From contig JAQFVV010006293.1 in the NCBI GenBank assembly GCA_028023455.1, positions 2,741,844 through 2,805,843 of the forward strand: a DNA stretch of 64,000 bases, read 5' to 3'. The DNA comes from Epiperipatus broadwayi. Taxonomy: Eukaryota; Onychophora; Udeonychophora; Euonychophora; Peripatidae. Positions within the stretch are counted from its first letter, which is position 1, and each line of letters begins with the position of its first letter. A model generated the notes under the pieces. That model did no database searches. It was given only the letters and a program-made list of their open reading frames with translations, and was not told where the DNA came from. This document shows, in pieces, positions 1-12,040 of this stretch. The position numbers and the translations under genes were made by a program.

Positions 1-1392
1 TAATATTTTCCAATCTTTTTTTTTAATTAAAAAAAACTCCTACTCTTTATTAACTTTAAACAAATTTTCATGATTAATGTAAAAGATTTCATGATTGTCT
101 TATAAAAATTGCTTGAAATGTACATAAATAGGTTAAGACATACAGAATATCATCATGCTATATGCCTAGTAGAATAATTGGACTATCGCATTAACATATG
201 ACACGAATATTTGTGAAATCTGAGACTTTTGTTTCTCTTTCTGCATAGTTTTTATGATTGGAAGTACAATAAAAAATTAATTAAATCTTTTGTATAAATC
301 TTGAATAGACTCTTTATGTGTATATTAAAACAATATACCTAATGTTTATCCTATGTAGAAAAACTTTAATTATAGCACAAACATAACAAAAATAAATAAT
401 TATTGATCAGATATAAAAATAAAGTTCTAAATAGAAATAAATGTCTCATGATACGCGAGATGATATATATCTCAAACAAATTCATATATGCACTGACTAT
501 AAAAACAAAATTATATTTATAATGCGATACGGTCTTCATCATTCAGTGATGAGGAAATTCTAATAATACTACAGACACTGAATCCACGATTTTATCTTTA
601 CTTTTCATTTCTTAAAGAATATTTAAAAAATTGGATTGCAAGATTTAACTGAATTGTTTCCCGTTAAAAAGGAAAAAAAAGGTATACTGTTCATAAGTAT
701 GTATTTGAGAATTAAAAAAATCTAAAAAGGGAATCAAACATTTTTGTCTCGTTTTTAAAATACAATTTTCATTTCAAATTAGCTTCTACTTGAATGCTTT
801 TCATCACTTTGTTTCAATGTTAACAAAATTATTCAAAACTACAATAAAATTGAATGCGATTATTTTTAGATTACTTTACAAATTCCCCATCTAATATTAC
901 GTCAATTCGAGAATAATTATTATATTTTGTTATCACGCTTATTTTTAGTGACCTTTTCTTTTCCATTACTGTATTTAAAAACGATTAATATATGCAAATT
1001 TTATTGAATTCCAAAATGCATCTATAATAATACAGATCAAATAATTATGAATATAGATAATTATTAAAATCAGCAATAAGAATTATTTTTCTAGAAAAAA
1101 ATGAATGTGTGAAGATGATATATATGAATATATATTTTTTGCCGAAAATACAATACAGTATTTAACCATGTTGGAACAGTATCTTGCTTTACATTTCTTC
1201 ATCGACTGCGAAGAAAAAGCTTCTAGAGGAAAAGATTCTAAATAGTCATATTAAAATCCAGTTGGACATACATAAAATTGTCACTGGGCCCAAATCAAAG
1301 CAAAAGAATTTAGACTCGAAGATCTGCATGATTATACAAAAGGAGATTAAACAATGGCTACCGGAAAACATATTTAAATGAATGTCATATAT
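1..1392. other. AT-rich region without recognisable gene
   Basis: I see only AT-rich, low-complexity sequence. A 65-codon open frame at 1184-1381 (Lys/Ile-rich) has no family motif and no supporting context, so it is not called as a gene. Confidence 0.6.
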
Positions 1393-1576
1393 CATATTAT
1401 AAATATAATAGTAATAATAACAAGTCAGATGTCACATGACTTATATATAGCTTGCACTTACAAATATGTAAAATTAAGAGCGTGCTAATAGCTCTAAACA
1501 AGCTTTTTTTTTTATTTATGATAAATGCTACTACAAGAGAAGACATTCAAATCATTTTTATTTTGGATTGTCCCCA

Positions 1577-1617
1577 TCCCTAGACCGGTTTCGACCTATG
1601 GGTCTCTTCAGTGAGGA
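1577..1617 (-). ncRNA. Hammerhead ribozyme, family A, type I, one stem I mismatch
   Basis: Read on the minus strand: stem I TCCTCA, core CTGAAGA, stem II GACC-CATA-GGTC, GAAA, palindromic stem III CCGG closed by A-U, cleavage UC, then TAGGGA. Stem I has one C-A mismatch caused by G to A. All core residues are intact. Stem III is too short for a stable monomer fold, so cleavage as a dimer is expected by analogy with PLE and newt satellite hammerheads. Confidence 0.78.
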
Positions 1618-1840
1618 GTTGGGACATTAGATTTTAAAAACCAACTCAAGCAAAGCATTTATCTAAAAGTTAATTGTTAGAAGATCTGAAACTTTTAGAC
1701 ATCTACATGTCTTTAAAGTCAGCAGTTGGAGAGCTGACTTTAAAGACATGTAGATGTCTAAAAGTTTCAGATCTTCTTCTAACAATTAACTTTTAGATAA
1801 ATGCTTTGCTTGAGTTGGTTTTTAAAATCTAATGTCCCAA

Positions 1841-1881
1841 TCCTCACTGAAGAGACCCATAGGTCGAAACCGGTCTGGGGA
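1841..1881 (+). ncRNA. Hammerhead ribozyme, family A, intact
   Basis: Stem I TCCTCA pairs with TGGGGA. Between them lie core CTGAAGA, stem II GACC-CATA-GGTC, GAAA, stem III CCGG and the cleavage UC. Outside stem I, a short asymmetric internal loop is followed by an outer helix, TGTCCC with GGGACA. Every catalytic-core base of the hammerhead consensus (CUGANGA and GAAA) is present. Confidence 0.86.
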
Positions 1882-2259
1882 TGGGGACAATCCAAAAAAG
1901 AAATGATTTGAATGTCTTCTCTTGTAGTAGCATTTATCATAAATAAAAAAAAAGCTTGTTTAGAGCTATTAGCACGCTCTTAATTTTACATATTTGTAAG
2001 TGCAAGCTATATATGTCATGTGACATCGACTTGTTATTATTACTATTATTATTTTTCTGTTGTGGCTTTGGCTAAATTAAATGGCTAAGCCTACTAATAT
2101 ATGGAGTATCTGAATTAAGTTCAGGCCCATATGATTTTTTCAGTTGGAGAGCTGACTTTAAAGACATGTAGATGTCTAAAAGTTTCAGATCTTCTTCTAA
2201 CAATTAACTTTTAGATAAATGCTTTGCTTGAGTTGGTTTTTAAAATCTAATGTCCCAAC

Positions 2260-2300
2260 TCCTCACTGAAGAGACCCATAGGTCGAAACTGGTCTGGGGA
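2260..2300 (+). ncRNA. Hammerhead ribozyme, family A, stem III variant
   Basis: Same fold as the copy 419 bp upstream: TCCTCA/TGGGGA, CTGAAGA, GACC-CATA-GGTC, GAAA, UC. Stem III is CTGG instead of CCGG, so the palindrome is weakened to a G-U style pair. The outer helix TGTCCC/GGGACA and the AAC/TG internal loop are present. Confidence 0.83.
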
Positions 2301-2420
2301 TGGGGACAATCCAAAATAAAAATGATTTGAATGTCTTCTCTTGTAGTAGCATTTATCATAAATAAAAAAAAAGCTTGTTTAGAGCTATTAGCACGCTCTT
2401 AATTTTACATATTATAAATA

Positions 2421-4859
2421 TAGTAATTTTAGCCCATATCAACTACCAGATGCACATTAAGTACTTACAAAAAAGATTTAAAAATAATCCAGAAAATCAA
2501 AGCTCCCCCCCCCCCCACCAATAACATCTGATATTAGTAATAAATATAACAAATAACTAAGACATCTCATCTATTCGAAACAGATCATCCTGAGGCATTT
2601 GACCTTCCATGTGAATAGCAGATTAGAAGTAAAATAAAAAATAGATGCTCTATGGTAAAATATGAAATTAAAGAAAAATGTACATCAAAGTCTTTAGAAA
2701 AGATTCTTAATGTTTTTTTAAAGAAAAGTCTTTTTAACTTTTCTTTTTCCATCTCAATTTTTAAAAATGATTGATACTATTGCTTTTTTTAAAACTTTTT
2801 AACCATTATCATCATTATAAACTATTTGTAAATAAGTGTGGCCAGACTAATTGAAAGAAATAAAGTTTGAAAGAAAGATATAAAATTCATTAATGATTGT
2901 AAAAAAAGATCAAATTTAGGTTTGCCACTCTGCTAAAGCTGTCCTAATCATTGTTTTTTAAATGCCAATGGGTTTTACATACAGAAAACAAAAAATGAAA
3001 AGTATAAGTCCGAACTAATCATAGTTAGTGCGGAGAGATTACCTATGATATGACAAGTGCATAAAAATATCATATTAACCTGACTGAAGAGAAAAGAAGA
3101 TGGAAAGAAAGTGATTTAAAAACGAAAAGATAATTATATCATTCACTAATAAAATATGTTTCAAAAATTACATGATTTTTTCAGAATTTGCCATTTATAA
3201 ATATTGTATACAATTAAAAACAAAAATTATTTTTGAATTAATTAACATTATAAAATCAACATAGAGCAAATACACCTTGAGAATGAAAATTTTATATATA
3301 ATATACATCATCATTAGTTTTTTGCTTGAATAGTAAAATGGAGGTAATGGTGTTTGTCAGATGTGGAACTGTATTATTTGCCAGCTTTGAATCCCAAGCA
3401 TCATTAATAAAAGCAAAAGCCAGAAACCAGTCTACAATTATGGATTTAATACATCTAGTAAGTACTAATTACTCAAACTTACTGTAGGAAGGTGCTTTTG
3501 TTTTGTCTATATTGCATAAGTTAAGGAATTAAAAGATTTGTTATAATTAATAAATTGGAAGAAAAAGTTGACAAGTAATATCAAATTGGCATTGGTAGGC
3601 ATAGTGTAATCTATTCAAATTTAAAATATTTTTAAAAATGCTATTAAGCTTGTAAAATTTATAATCATGGAAATTATCATATTGGTTAATAAATAAAAAA
3701 GTGATTCCAATAACAAATAGTCTTATAATTGTTTAAAAAGAATTTTATGTTACAGGTGCAATATAGTCAGTTAGTTTGCCAATCTTAAAACATGCTACAA
3801 TTACTCTGCTTATGAAGAAAGTTGATTTTCATTGATCTTTATAAACATTAACTTATTACCTCTAAAAAATTTTGTCCATGTACTCAAAAATAATCACAGA
3901 CATACTAACCACAAAAAAAAATGAAATAGGTTTGATCACATAGACTAGACTTGTGAATAGCTACTTTTTATAAATCTTGTGGGCCAAAAATTATGTATAG
4001 AAAATTTAATCAATTCATGTGGGGATTTCATTGCATAAAATTATACAGCATTAGATATTTTTAGAGCCAAAAGTTTTATTATCTTAGCAATGTCAATGAA
4101 ATATATTTCAAGGAAGGCCATTTTGTAACAAAAAGAGAAAAAATATGTTTGTTTTTTTCTGACTGCAAGTAGTAGATCTTTTCATACTATTCTACAACTA
4201 TCTACATTACATTTAAGTAATCAATATATATTAGATATCATAGTGTTACCATGTATTATTCATTGATTATTCAAATTTACAATAGATGGCTTTAGAACAA
4301 AGAACTACTCTTAAAAACATAAGAAAGTTATATAATCTTATAAAGAGTAGATACAAAAAGAAAAATAATAAGCTTTGAGAAGAATAAGAAATCAAAAATT
4401 AATCAATATTACCAGATTCAAATATCTTATCATCTGCAACAAATGTGTATTACAAGATGCATCAATAAGATTAATAAATTGTACCTATAAGTTCAATTTA
4501 TCAAAAAGAATGAAATTTGTAAGACCCAAAGAAATCCTGAATGCACCTTAATTAAAAAGTGAAATATTTAACTGACTTCAAGTGTGGATCTTCTTTAAAT
4601 TACTTGTAAGCAATAGAGAGTATGAGGCTATCACCAGTGTAATTTGATCATCTGACCAAATTTCCCAGCAAAAAATTACTTTGAAATGTTTTCCTGTACC
4701 TTCAGTTGTATTCAGAAAGAATCCTTTTCCAAGTTTTTCAAATATTTTATATAATATTGTTACAACAACAATAAGTTGAACAGTATTTAATTGTGGTTAA
4801 TCTCTGTTTTTTAAAAATGAAAAAACAAAACAATATTCACAGATGATATTTCTAATCTT
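2421..4859. other. Gene-free AT-rich stretch
   Basis: No coding frame, tRNA or named repeat is visible. It contains a 12-C homopolymer at 2505-2516 and scattered A and T runs. Confidence 0.55.
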
Positions 4860-6850
4860 CAAAAACATTCTAATAAATTAAAATTAGAACTTGTAAATCA
4901 TTTTTAAATATTAACAGATTTTGAACATAATTCAGATTTGAACAAATTCAATAGGAAGATAAGTGATACACTTTTAAAAACTGCATCAAGAATAGCTAAT
5001 ACAAAAAAGCAGCAATTATCAATAAACTTTCTCTTAAGACAAGACAATACATGAAGAAAAGAAAAATTATGAAACTATATAAAAATAATTCATTAAGAAA
5101 AATTGAATATCTTGAATTTTGTAAAATGGTGTGAAAAAAAAAATGATATAAGAAAGTATAATTAGGAACTATTTTCTTCTGTAAGCAAATTTATAGAAGA
5201 GAATAAAATTCTCAAGAGTGTAAAACAACATTTTGGTATTAAGAGGAAACTTATTCCTGCAATAAGAAAAAAGATGGAACTATGACTAAAAAGACAAAGG
5301 ACATCATGGAATGTGTAGAAGAGTTCCATCAAGAGTACCTCCTATAATTGCTATATTTTCTGAATTGCTCAGGATTTTAAATGAAGAAGTGAGATACGCA
5401 ATTAAATTTATAAAGAAGGGAAATGATTCAGGTAATGATGAAATTATAATTGATATCTTAAAAGAAGCAGACAAAGAAATCTAATTTTTTTTGGCAAAGT
5501 TATATACCAAATGTTTAAATGATAAAGACATACCAGATGATTATAAGAATACAGTACTAATATTACTATTTTAAAAACATAATGAAGAAAATATCAGAAA
5601 TTATAGACCTATCAATCCTTTATCATTTCTATATAAAATTTTTACCAAAATAATTACTTGTTTACAGCAAACTTTGAATTTTAACCAACCAAAAGAACAA
5701 ACTGGATTTAAAAGTGGTTTTAGTACAGTGAACCAGCGAACCATATCCAACTATTAAGAGAAATTATAGCAAGAACCACCAAATGTGAGTTGCCATTATG
5801 CCTTGGATTTATAGATTATGAAAAGCATTTGATTCTATAAGCATTTCTTAATGATTAAAGCATTGGATCATCAAGATGTAGATCCTAGATAATGTCACAT
5901 TGTGAAGAATGTTTATAAAAATGTAACAGCAACAATTATATTACAGAATGATACTAAATAGATTAACATTGAAAAGGGTGAATGGCAAGATTATTCCATA
6001 TCTCCTAAACATTTTCAGCATTTTTTGCAAAAAGTATTTTGTAGATTAAAATGGAAAGCTAAGGAAATAAAAGTAAATGGAAATTATTTAAGCCATCTAG
6101 ATTTTGCAAATGATGTAATTGTTTTTGAAAATAATGCTTCAGAGCTTTAGGAAATGTTGCAAGAATTATCAGATGAAAGTAAGAAATTAGGATTAAAGGT
6201 AAATGTTAAAAAGATGAAAGTAATGTTCAAAGGATTTTCTTAAAGAAAGAAAATAAAGATTGATAATGATGAATTAAAAGAAGTTAACAACTAAAAATAC
6301 CTTGGTCAGATTATTCCCACAGATGGATACATTATGAATGAAATTAATCATAGAATTAAGCTTTATTGAAGTGCTTTTGGTAAAAATAACTTAATATTGA
6401 AAGGAAATATATCTATGTGTCTGAAAAAGAAAGTTTTAATAAATGTGTATTACCAGTTAAGGATCTGAGACTTGGACATTTAATAAAAAAGCAATACAGA
6501 GACTTCACACCACTCAAAGAAATATGGAGCTGTATGTTAGTTATAACAAGAAGAGATCAAAAATGAAATATGTAGGTGAGAGAACAACAGGTGCTACTGA
6601 TATCATTGAAAGAATTAATAGACTGGAGTTCCACTGGACATATGCTAGAAGAGATGATAATAAATGACAGTTGAAATCTTAAACTCAATTTCAAGAGATT
6701 GTAAAAGGCCTATAAAGAATCCACATGAGAGATGGATAGATGAAATAAGAAAGTGTGCTGGTGTATGTGGAGAAGAGGCTAGAGAGTAGAGAAAATGGAT
6801 TGAACTTGAAGAGACCTTCATCCTGCAATGAATTGATACTGGTTGAAAAT
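4860..6850 (+). pseudogene. RTE-clade LINE reverse transcriptase relic
   Basis: Plus-strand fragments in shifting frames, broken by many stops, read as an RTE-type LINE ORF. About 5590-5700 resembles the NYRPISLL segment. About 5700-5860 gives a TGFKSGFST-like block followed by LGFIDYEKAFDS, the motif A region. About 6100-6130 gives LDFANDVIVF, equivalent to motif C with FADD changed to FAND. About 6150-6230 resembles the SDESKKLGLKVNVKK block. About 6590-6840 resembles the C-terminal segment with IIERI and WRKWIE-like words. The linker from 4920 to 5330 fits the region between endonuclease and RT. No endonuclease motifs could be seen upstream. The copy is old and cannot encode a protein. Confidence 0.72.
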
Positions 6851-7394
6851 GATAATGAATCTCTGTTTGAAATTTTCATTATAACTGACTTGTAGTGCAT
6901 TGTCTTTCCAGATGCTATTGATCAGATGTAGATTTCTGAATTATCTGGCAGATAAAGTTTTAGGATTCTGGTTAAATTCAATCATAGTTGCATTAAAAAA
7001 TTATTACTATAATTCAAATTTTCTATACTATTATTCTCATTGAATTTTTTTTCTCAAGAATTTACCTATTTGTAAAGCAAAAAAAAGCCCAAATCCTTCT
7101 CTAGAATTGGACTATATATGGGTGAAAAAAAACATTGAAATTGATGTAGTAATTCTCGAATTATAAGATAATAAGATGGATAGATACTTTACTTTTTATA
7201 TATATAGAAAAAATGTTGTCAAAAAACCCCAGACACAATAATAAAAAAATGATTGAAATAAAAATGGTAATTAATTAATGAAAGCAGTTTATGTATTGAA
7301 AAGATGGAAAGAATATACCAGTTATTTATACAATTAAAATAAAAGGCCTTAATTTATGTTAATAAGTTAGAAAGATAAATATAAAATATTTTTT

Positions 7395-8370
7395 GCCATA
7401 CTCAAGAAATCATTTGTAAAACGTATTAAGTAAAATAAAAATTAATATAGAACAAGGAATTGATGGGATTTCACTTAAGTTCTTAAAGACTTTGAAGAAA
7501 ATGATTTGGAAGACCTAGTTCAGCGGTCCCCAACCTTTTTGCGCTTAAGAGCAACATTCTTTAATACTGGCCAGGTGGCAGGCACCATTTATTTTTTCAA
7601 TGTAAATTTATAGTTGGTTATTATTAATAATACACATAATGTACAAAAAAATATTTATTTCAAAAATAAAATTTTAACATTTGATTACAATATAATACAA
7701 TAATTTATAAGAAATTTTAAAAATTAAATTTATCTGTATCAGATAAATAATTTTTTTATCATGTTCAGATAGCGGCGGCACATGTAAAATGGTCTGCCAG
7801 CGCCATGGTGCCCGCGGGCATAGGGTTGGGGACCCCTGACCTAGTTAATATTTATAAAGTAACCTATGGCTCAGATGAAAATCCTTCAAACTTCTTTTCA
7901 ATGGCTATGATTCTATTAGAAAAAGACCTATTGCAGCAAAATGTATAGATTGATTAATAATTTGAATTTTGAAATGTATATGAACAAGAGATGTAAGTGG
8001 AATATTAACAACTATATTAAATTATATTTGGAGAGAGGATGCTATTTTATTTTAGATATTTTAAGGATATTTTGGATTACTTTGTGAATATTTTGAAAAA
8101 CAAAGATATTGATTGGAGAGACTTTCCTTAGGAAATTTGTATATGTATTGTAAAAATGTTTATTAGATTTAATTAACTTCAAAAAGATTGTAAAACAGAG
8201 TTATTTATCTTCTGTTTAGATTAATATATAATGTTATGAGATAAAAGATTCAATATATCAGATTTGGTAATGTTATGAAGGATTGTTAAAAAAGTTTTGG
8301 ACTGAAAATGTTAAAAGTGAGTTCTGGTAAGAAGATATACAGTAGAATAATGTTTTTAAATATTTGAATT
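7395..8370 (+). pseudogene. Second decayed LINE RT fragment, split by a MITE
   Basis: Sequence on either side of the hAT-type insertion at 7521-7838 reads together as a LINE RT remnant: EQGIDGISLKFLK upstream, then NIYKVTYGSDENPSNFF and further down NKDIDWRDF. These resemble the segments that precede and follow the palm in RTE/CR1-like reverse transcriptases. Stops and frameshifts are frequent, and no catalytic YADD box survives. Clade assignment is uncertain. It is distinct from the 4860-6850 relic because it repeats earlier parts of the protein order. Confidence 0.45.
7521..7838. mobile_element. hAT-type non-autonomous element (MITE)
   Basis: This 318-bp element starts CAGCGGTCCCCAACC and ends with the inverted GGTTGGGGACCCCTG. 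It is flanked by a perfect 8-bp direct repeat, ACCTAGTT, at 7513-7520 and 7839-7846. Terminal CAG...CTG and an 8-bp target duplication are hallmarks of the hAT superfamily. It has no open frame and an AT-rich middle, while the ends are GC-rich. Removing one repeat and the element restores the surrounding LINE relic. Confidence 0.88.
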
Positions 8371-8392
8371 AATAATTGATAAAGGAAATTCT

Positions 8393-8669
<277 letters not shown>

Positions 8670-8891
8670 GAGGCGGGGCTACCCATCTGAGAAGAAAGCA
8701 TGCCAAGCACTTCATTCTAAGAGAAAACTCTGAGTAAACAATTATTAACCAAAATGTTGCAAATATAGTATATTGTCATTATATATAAATACAAAGTGTA
8801 TGTTTTTAAAACAAAAAAGGAAAAGCAATTCATCAATTTAAGCTAGAAATAATAGTAAGGTATGACACGGCTTTGATCGGGTGTTTCCAAT

Positions 8892-10090
8892 ATGGCGATA
8901 CCCATTGAAGGTACCTCCATTAAAATGAATTCAACACAAACTGAAATAATTAAAAGTGACCAAAATAAAACCAAAGAAATTTTAACACAGCGATTTCATC
9001 GATCAACAGAAAATGATATTAACAAATTGGATCTATTTACAGCAAATAGTAAAGAATTTGAAAGTATGCAGGAAGAAAACTGGGATGAGCCCAGCTTAAA
9101 ATTTTTTTAGAACTCTTTAATTTAACGATACCAAAAGATTTATTTCTCATATTTAAATGTTTGTTGTTGTTTTTTTACAAATTGATAAATATTAGTTATA
9201 ACTGATCAGCATTGTTCATTATATAATTTCCAAAAGAATTGCTATTTGAGCTATTCAGTAAGGAAAATATATGGTCATAACATGACCTGTATCGCAGATC
9301 ATTGGGATAATCGAATTTCAAACAGAAATGCAAATAAACAATTTTAAAGATAATGAAAAAACATTAAATAATTATGCGCTGGTAGCAATTGATCCCACCA
9401 GAAATAATTTTGTAACAGGTATTGAATATCAGAAGATAGATTTTATAAAAATGATGAAACCATTTTGTGAAGTACTTGAATTTTCTACCCATGTACCATA
9501 GTAATAAACCAGTTTCAATACACAGTAATAGCTATAAATTCAAAATAAAACTTAATGAAAATATTAAACCAAAGGATATATCATCACTTGTAACGGATCA
9601 AAAAGCAATGTTATTTCTGTCAATCAGTGTTTTAAAGCCTTAGTGTTTTCACTATAAACATCATGGACATCTAATTCACAATTGTCCAAAAATATATGGT
9701 AAAAACTGTAATTTAAAATTAACTCCAATGCATCAATGTCCACATATAAAGAAGCTAATTGCCAATGATCCAACATCAGAGGAGAATAGTAATAATATCA
9801 GCACAAAAAGAAATAATGGGAAAATGAATGGAAATATTATTTTGAATAAGACATCGCCGGACATGATAGATGCTTTTACGCCATTCATTGACTAAGTGCC
9901 AAATTTGAACTTAGAAATTAAAAGAAAATTCAGGCAGATCCAAGAGAGGCAGGAAACAATATTAACATAGATGAGAGTGATAGTGAATCCCCTTCATTCA
10001 CAAAAAATATCAGTAAGAAAGTTAAAATTAAGGGGGGGGGGAGAAGATTCTGACTTCTATGATTTCACAGAGGAAGAAGAAATAACATGA
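8892..10090 (+). pseudogene. LINE ORF1 (gag-like, CCHC) relic
   Basis: An ATG at 8892 opens 72 codons; the frame then breaks repeatedly. Downstream words match the ORF1 of the LINE at 37.6-43.5 kb: NLTIPKDL here versus NLSIPQAL there, and a decayed zinc-knuckle segment around 9640-9750 with HYKHHGHLIHNCP followed by a second Cys/His group. An acidic tail region follows. This is the nucleic-acid-binding protein of an APE-type LINE whose ORF2 starts at 11122 beyond retrozyme B. Copy 2 after the gap begins inside this ORF at the base matching about 9813. Confidence 0.6.
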
Positions 10091-10491
10091 AGTCAGAGAA
10101 GTATACTATGTTCACATTGTATAAAAATATTAAAAGCGAGTCATACAGAGTTAAAACAATAATTAATAAAAGTGGAAATATAACTAATTAAATAAAAAGA
10201 CTGATAATCTTTTTTTAAAATTTACAGGTTAACAAGTACTTTTGGTTGACTCTTATTTTGACTATTTATAGTCTCCGCCAAAAGTCTTATGCAATTTTTA
10301 CATTGCTAAGACTACTAATATATGGTATGGCTGAAGATCTACCAGCCCCATATAGCTATTTGAGTTGGATAGCTGGGTTTGAAGAAATGTAGATGTCTGA
10401 AAATTTCAGATTTTTCACTCAATAGATAACTTTTAGCTAAGTGCTTAGCTTTGGGTTGGTATTTTTAGATCTAGTGTCAACCTACCATGAC

Positions 10492-10534
10492 ACCTCTCTG
10501 AGGAGTGCCAAAGCATGAAACCATGGTCAGGGGT
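10492..10534 (+). ncRNA. Hammerhead ribozyme, family B, one stem II change
   Basis: ACCTCT pairs with AGGGGT (stem I). Core CTGAGGA, stem II GTGC-CAAA-GCAT (one G-U in place of G-C), GAAA, stem III CCATGG, cleavage UC. The sequence differs from family A at nearly every stem position but keeps pairing. Confidence 0.83.
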
Positions 10535-10926
10535 TTGGGGAGGGGTTCCTGACAGAGATATTTTAAGTGCTGGCTCTGGTTAAGCATTTATCATAAAGCT
10601 TGTAGAGTAATTGGCAATCCTCACTGTTTATAACTTACAAGCTTAAGAGATAGGGTCATGTGATCTATGAATTGATCTATGACTCTTATTTTGACTATTT
10701 ATAGTCTCTGCCAAAAGTCTTATGCAATTTTTACATTGCTAAGACTACTAATATATGGTATGGCTGAAGATCTATCAGCCCCATATAGCTATTTGAGTTG
10801 GATAGCTGGGTTTGAAGACATGTAGATGTCTGAAAATTTCAGATTTTCCACTCAATAGATAACTTTTAGCTAAGTGCTTAGCTTTGGGTTGGTATTTTTA
10901 GATCTAGTGTCTGAACCTACCCTGAC

Positions 10927-10969
10927 ACCTCTCTGAGGAGTGCCAAAGCACGAAACCATGGTCAGGGGT
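10927..10969 (+). ncRNA. Hammerhead ribozyme, family B, intact
   Basis: Perfect stem I ACCTCT/AGGGGT (one G-U), core CTGAGGA, stem II GTGC-CAAA-GCAC, GAAA, palindromic stem III CCATGG, UC. An outer helix (CCCT/GGGG, then AACC/GGTT) is separated by a GAC/TT internal loop, the same 3/2 loop geometry as families A and C. Confidence 0.87.
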
Positions 10970-11121
10970 TTGGGGAGGGGTTCCTGACAGAGATATTTTA
11001 AGTGCTGGCTCTGGCTAAGCATTTATCATAAAGCTTGTAGAGGAATTGGCAATCCTCACTGTTTATATATAAGTGATAATATTAAATAGGTAAATAAAAA
11101 AATTATATTAGAAATATTAAG

Positions 11122-12036
11122 ATGAAATTTAAAGTTTGTTCGTCCAATATAAGAGACTTAAACGCTATAAAAAAATATCTCAATTAAAAAAATGGCATAA
11201 AATAATACAGCCACATGTATTAGGCATATTAGAAACAAAAATATATAATGGGTCTACAACTAACGCAGCACATAACACAAATAATCTAGGCTTTATAACC
11301 TTTTTTACAGACCCTTTTTCACCATTAACAGGATATTTAAATAAAGTTAAATTTTTCTAAAGACATTCAATACTCATATTAGATGATGGAAATAGTCCTA
11401 TATAAAAATACAAGTAAAACACCATCATCACAAACTTTCAGGAAAACAACCCATTTTCAAGTTTCAAAATACTATATATGGATGCACATGTAATAATTAT
11501 AACCTTCTTACATCTATCAAATGCAATAAATATAACGTATGTATACATTCCATTTAACACAAAAATGACCACCACAATTATATAAATTATAAATACTAGG
11601 TTATCAACTTCACCTTATTCATCTTTACTACTGGAGGATTTCAATATGACAATAAATTCATAAAGAAATAGCTTCATATGATCACTTTGCCTTTAGTCAG
11701 TGGTGAGGGATTTTTTTCTGATGGGGCCATCTCATTCAACAATGGTAGATTTACATCATTGATTGATTTAATGTTCTACTCACCTTCACTTCATCACATG
11801 ATCAATCTCTCAATAATTAATACTCCCATGTCAGACCATGCTGCATTGATGATTGATTTAAACCTTGAATTCATTGCACAAAAGTATTTTAACACAGGAA
11901 AAAACATGAGGATTCTCCCATCACAAACAACAGAATTCCTATATTCTGAAATATATATACATCTTAATAAAATTAAAAAACTAAAAACTGATCCTGTGAA
12001 AGCATGGTTAACATTTATAAACATTATTTCTCATAC
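11122..12036 (+). pseudogene. LINE ORF2 endonuclease relic, 5' part
   Basis: The ATG at 11122 starts a peptide (MKFKVCSSNIRDLN) that parallels the start of the complete ORF2 at 40131 (MKIKIIGINVRGLN). The frame soon shifts. At 11678-12060 a clean 128-codon stretch covers the end of the APE-type endonuclease, with SLIDLMFYSPS and the catalytic SDH block (MSDHAAL). A GDFN-equivalent (EDFNMT) lies in another frame near 11635. The Penelope-like insertion at 12041 separates this from its continuation at 14838. The relic is too broken to be functional. Confidence 0.7.
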
Positions 12037-12040
12037 AATA

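Larger units (their letters stand above)
1406..2407. mobile_element. Retrozyme-like hammerhead repeat cluster, family A, locus 1
   Basis: The cluster holds one minus-strand partial unit (about 1410-1725) joined head to head to two plus-strand units (about 1730-2140 and 2140-2407). Each carries a hammerhead ribozyme; the two plus ribozymes are 419 bp apart. Units also share a perfect small hairpin (AGACAT-GTAG-ATGTCT) and a TTA/ATT stretch at the unit junction. The cluster is flanked by an apparent direct repeat, CATATTATAAATA, at 1393-1405 and 2408-2420, though the right copy overlaps the unit end, so the duplication may be shorter. There is no open frame. The family resembles metazoan retrozymes, which are non-coding and need a reverse transcriptase in trans; that mode of movement is inference. 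Confidence 0.72.
10248..11067 (+). mobile_element. Retrozyme-like hammerhead tandem dimer, family B
   Basis: Two direct units start at 10248 and 10681 (period 433 bp), the second truncated. Each has one hammerhead. Stretches such as CTACTAATATATGG, GACATGTAGATGTCT and the AACTTTTAGCTAA block are shared with family A, so A and B descend from one ancestor. The dimer lies between ORF1 and ORF2 of a LINE relic. I found no clear target duplication. There is no open frame. Confidence 0.75.

Noticed and set aside
6691-6900. 69-codon minus-strand frame
   Set aside because: Antisense of the RTE relic C-terminus.
10021-10060. G-run as a quadruplex or polypurine tract
   Set aside because: Short homopolymer in a decayed ORF1; copy 2 has fewer G, so length is uncertain.
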